A DNA stretch of 7,017 nucleotides from Desulfobacterales bacterium (GTDB taxonomy: Bacteria; Desulfobacterota; Desulfobacteria; Desulfobacterales; JAFDCJ01). Where the stretch lies: positions 1,222,238 through 1,229,254 of the forward strand of contig CP070771.1 of assembly GCA_020345785.1 (NCBI GenBank), given 5' to 3'. How positions within the stretch are numbered: position 1 is the first letter of the stretch; every line of letters begins with the position of its first letter. The notes below the pieces were generated by a model. The model was not told the origin of the DNA, searched no databases, and was given only the letters and a program-made list of their open reading frames with translations. Below are positions 5,632-7,017 of this stretch, piece after piece. The translations under genes were made by a program, and so were the position numbers.

Positions 5632-6621
5632 ATGAAAAAGAACCTGATCGTATTTGACATGGACGGTGTTATTATCGACGTGTCCGAATCCTATCGGGAT
5701 GTGGTTCGGCATACGGCGAGCTTGTTTTTTCAGCCGGCGAAAGGGGCGGATAAATTACCGGAACCGCTTTTTGAGCCGGCCGATCTGGCCGCCGTGAAGC
5801 AAAGCGGCGGACTCAATAATGACTGGGATTTGACCTATTTGGTAATAAAGCTGCTGTTCAGCGTGGTGGACATACATACTATCCAGGAAAGCCTGGATCC
5901 CTGGACTCGGTATCGTGAAAACATCCGCCGCTGTGATGTGGCACCCCTGGCCGCTTATTTGCGATCCACGGATAACCCGCTGACATCGTTGCTCAAACAG
6001 TATGGCAAGCTGGAAAATGAATTTATCAAAAGCCTTCACGTGGGTGATGTCGGCAGCGGCAACATCATCAAACAGGTCTTTCAAGAGATCTACCTCGGAG
6101 CCGACCTGTTCCGCTCGACATACCATCTGGACCCTGCTGTATACCGGGGGGAAGGCTTTATATTGAGAGAACGGGTACTTATCGACCGGCAAATTCTGGC
6201 TGAGCTTTCAAAAAATAATGTGCTGGCCGTTGCCACCGGCCGGCCGAAAGCCGAAGCGGAATATCCGTTGAAGCATTATCAATTAAATGATTTTTTTTCC
6301 CTGACGATAACGCTGGACGACTGTCTCATGGAAGAAAAAAGAATTCTTGCCGAGGAGGGTCGAACCGTATCACTGAGTAAACCCGACCCTTTCATGCTGG
6401 ATGCAATTGCAAGAGCGCACCGGGAACCATTTGACTGTTGTTATTATATCGGCGACATGCCGGATGACATGCTGGCTGCGGCCCGTTCCGCCTCAAAGTA
6501 TAAAGGAATCGGTCTGCTTTTAGCGGCACCGGATAAAAGCAGTCTCAAAAAACAGATGATCCGGGCCGGTGCAGATTATGTCGTTGACGATTTTGATGCC
6601 CTTAAACAAATTCTCCTTTGA
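5632..6621 (+). CDS. HAD-superfamily hydrolase (phosphatase-like) with a large insert
   Basis: This 329-residue, apparently cytoplasmic enzyme should hydrolyse a phosphate ester through an aspartyl-phosphate intermediate. Motif I is FDMDGVIIDVS with nucleophile D9 and acid/base D11. Motif II is T202 in VATGR, motif III is K250 in SKPDP, and motif IV is GDMPDD with acidic residues D275, D278 and D279. All catalytic residues are present. The opening, including VSESYRDVVRHT, resembles the subfamily IA group described as TIGR01548, but that is from memory. About 190 residues separate motifs I and II, so the cap or insert is much larger than in common phosphoglycolate phosphatase-like members. The ATG at 5632 places motif I at the usual distance from the N-terminus. 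The substrate is unknown; a sugar phosphate linked to the nearby kinase is only an inference. Confidence 0.9.
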   Translation: MKKNLIVFDMDGVIIDVSESYRDVVRHTASLFFQPAKGADKLPEPLFEPADLAAVKQSGGLNNDWDLTYLVIKLLFSVVDIHTIQESLDPWTRYRENIRRCDVAPLAAYLRSTDNPLTSLLKQYGKLENEFIKSLHVGDVGSGNIIKQVFQEIYLGADLFRSTYHLDPAVYRGEGFILRERVLIDRQILAELSKNNVLAVATGRPKAEAEYPLKHYQLNDFFSLTITLDDCLMEEKRILAEEGRTVSLSKPDPFMLDAIARAHREPFDCCYYIGDMPDDMLAAARSASKYKGIGLLLAAPDKSSLKKQMIRAGADYVVDDFDALKQILL

Positions 6622-6645
6622 CACACGGCAAAACTGTCTTAAATT
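6618..6645 (+). promoter_or_regulatory. Candidate sigma-70 promoter for the PilZ gene
   Basis: A perfect TTGACA (6618-6623) overlaps the stop codon of the HAD gene. TAAATT (6640-6645, 4 of 6 matches) follows after 16 bp. The -10 lies within an inverted repeat CTTAA-ATTC-TTAAG (6638-6651). This would let the PilZ gene be expressed separately from the HAD gene. Confidence 0.4.
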
Positions 6646-6692
6646 CTTAAGCAGCCTGATGGTCAGGTCCAGGATAAAAGGAAAAGCATCAA

Positions 6693-7004
6693 ATGATTGC
6701 AGTGGCCTATCAGCGCACCAGCGAGCGGTTCGACGTGAAAGCGCCGGTAATGATTGAAGACTTTAGAACAGGCTTCAAATATAACGGCGTCATATACAAT
6801 TACAGCGCTGATGGTGTTTATCTGGAATCCGATTATGCCCCGCGACCGGGACGTAAATTGCGTCTTCATGTCGACAGCGCCCACGATATTTTTAGCTTCC
6901 AATCTTACCTCGCCGAGGTCAGGTGGCGACGGTCATTATTCGAGAATTCTGCCTCACATTCATTCGGCTTCGGACTGAAATACCTTTGGCAAGTACCCCT
7001 GTGA
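6693..7004 (+). CDS. Single-domain PilZ protein, putative cyclic-di-GMP receptor
   Basis: This 103-residue, apparently soluble protein consists of a PilZ domain only. The cyclic-di-GMP-binding signature is visible: R8 and R12 form the RxxxR motif in QRTSERFDV, and N36-x-S38-x-x-G41 in NYSADGVYLES forms the D/NxSxxG motif. The beta-rich remainder ends in GFGLKYL, typical of the domain's last strand. Single PilZ domains usually relay cyclic-di-GMP signals to motility, biofilm or polysaccharide machinery; the partner here is unknown. The ATG at 6693 is preceded by AAAAGGA (6676-6682) at a 10-nt spacing. The 71-nt gap and candidate promoter suggest it is not obligatorily co-transcribed with the HAD gene. 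The gene is complete inside the window. Confidence 0.88.
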   Translation: MIAVAYQRTSERFDVKAPVMIEDFRTGFKYNGVIYNYSADGVYLESDYAPRPGRKLRLHVDSAHDIFSFQSYLAEVRWRRSLFENSASHSFGFGLKYLWQVPL

Positions 7005-7017
7005 ACTTCCGGAATGT

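Noticed and set aside
5755..6192. A 145-codon minus-strand open frame inside the HAD gene.
   Set aside because: The plus-strand frame carries all HAD motifs; the antisense frame has no recognisable domain.
1..7017. tRNA or rRNA genes.
   Set aside because: I saw no cloverleaf with conserved T-arm and anticodon features, and no rRNA-like conserved stretches on either strand.

Overview
The window looks like part of a Gram-negative, probably deltaproteobacterial (Desulfobacterota-like) genome. That placement is weak. It rests on overall codon use, moderate GC in the genes against AT-richer spacers, and the style of the intergenic repeats; there is no rRNA or other phylogenetic marker. The coding genes are ordinary families and appear intact. 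The non-coding spacers are unusually rich in repeats and inverted repeats.

Left part (1-3246, + strand): a leader carrying 7-bp repeat arrays is followed by a tightly packed carbohydrate ABC transporter operon. It holds a MalF/UgpA-type permease (257-1186), a MalG/UgpE-type permease (start best placed at GTG 1183, to 2001) and a MalK/UgpC-type ATPase (2021-3085). A fourth, very small two-helix membrane ORF (3082-3246) starts at a TTG that overlaps the ATPase stop and has a good ribosome binding site. No substrate-binding protein gene is inside the window; it may lie upstream of position 1 or elsewhere.

Middle (3247-4967): immediately after the small ORF is a 114-bp imperfect palindromic element (3247-3360) that also holds a terminator-like hairpin. 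It is followed by a convergent FGGY-family carbohydrate kinase on the minus strand (3486-4967). The kinase resembles xylulokinases but has substitutions in sugar-pocket motifs, so its substrate is open. The simplest model is that the transporter imports a sugar or polyol and the kinase phosphorylates it or its oxidised product.

Right part (4968-7017): a 664-bp spacer holds the kinase promoter region with operator-like inverted repeats and a roughly 200-bp element bounded by inverted heptamer arrays. It also contains a GC-rich structured stretch ending in a T8 tract, and a possible 39-codon ORF. Then come a large HAD-superfamily hydrolase (5632-6621), possibly translated from a leaderless mRNA, and a small single-domain PilZ protein (6693-7004), a likely cyclic-di-GMP-binding protein with its own candidate promoter. 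The HAD enzyme could act on a phosphorylated intermediate of the same sugar pathway, but nothing in the sequence proves that link.
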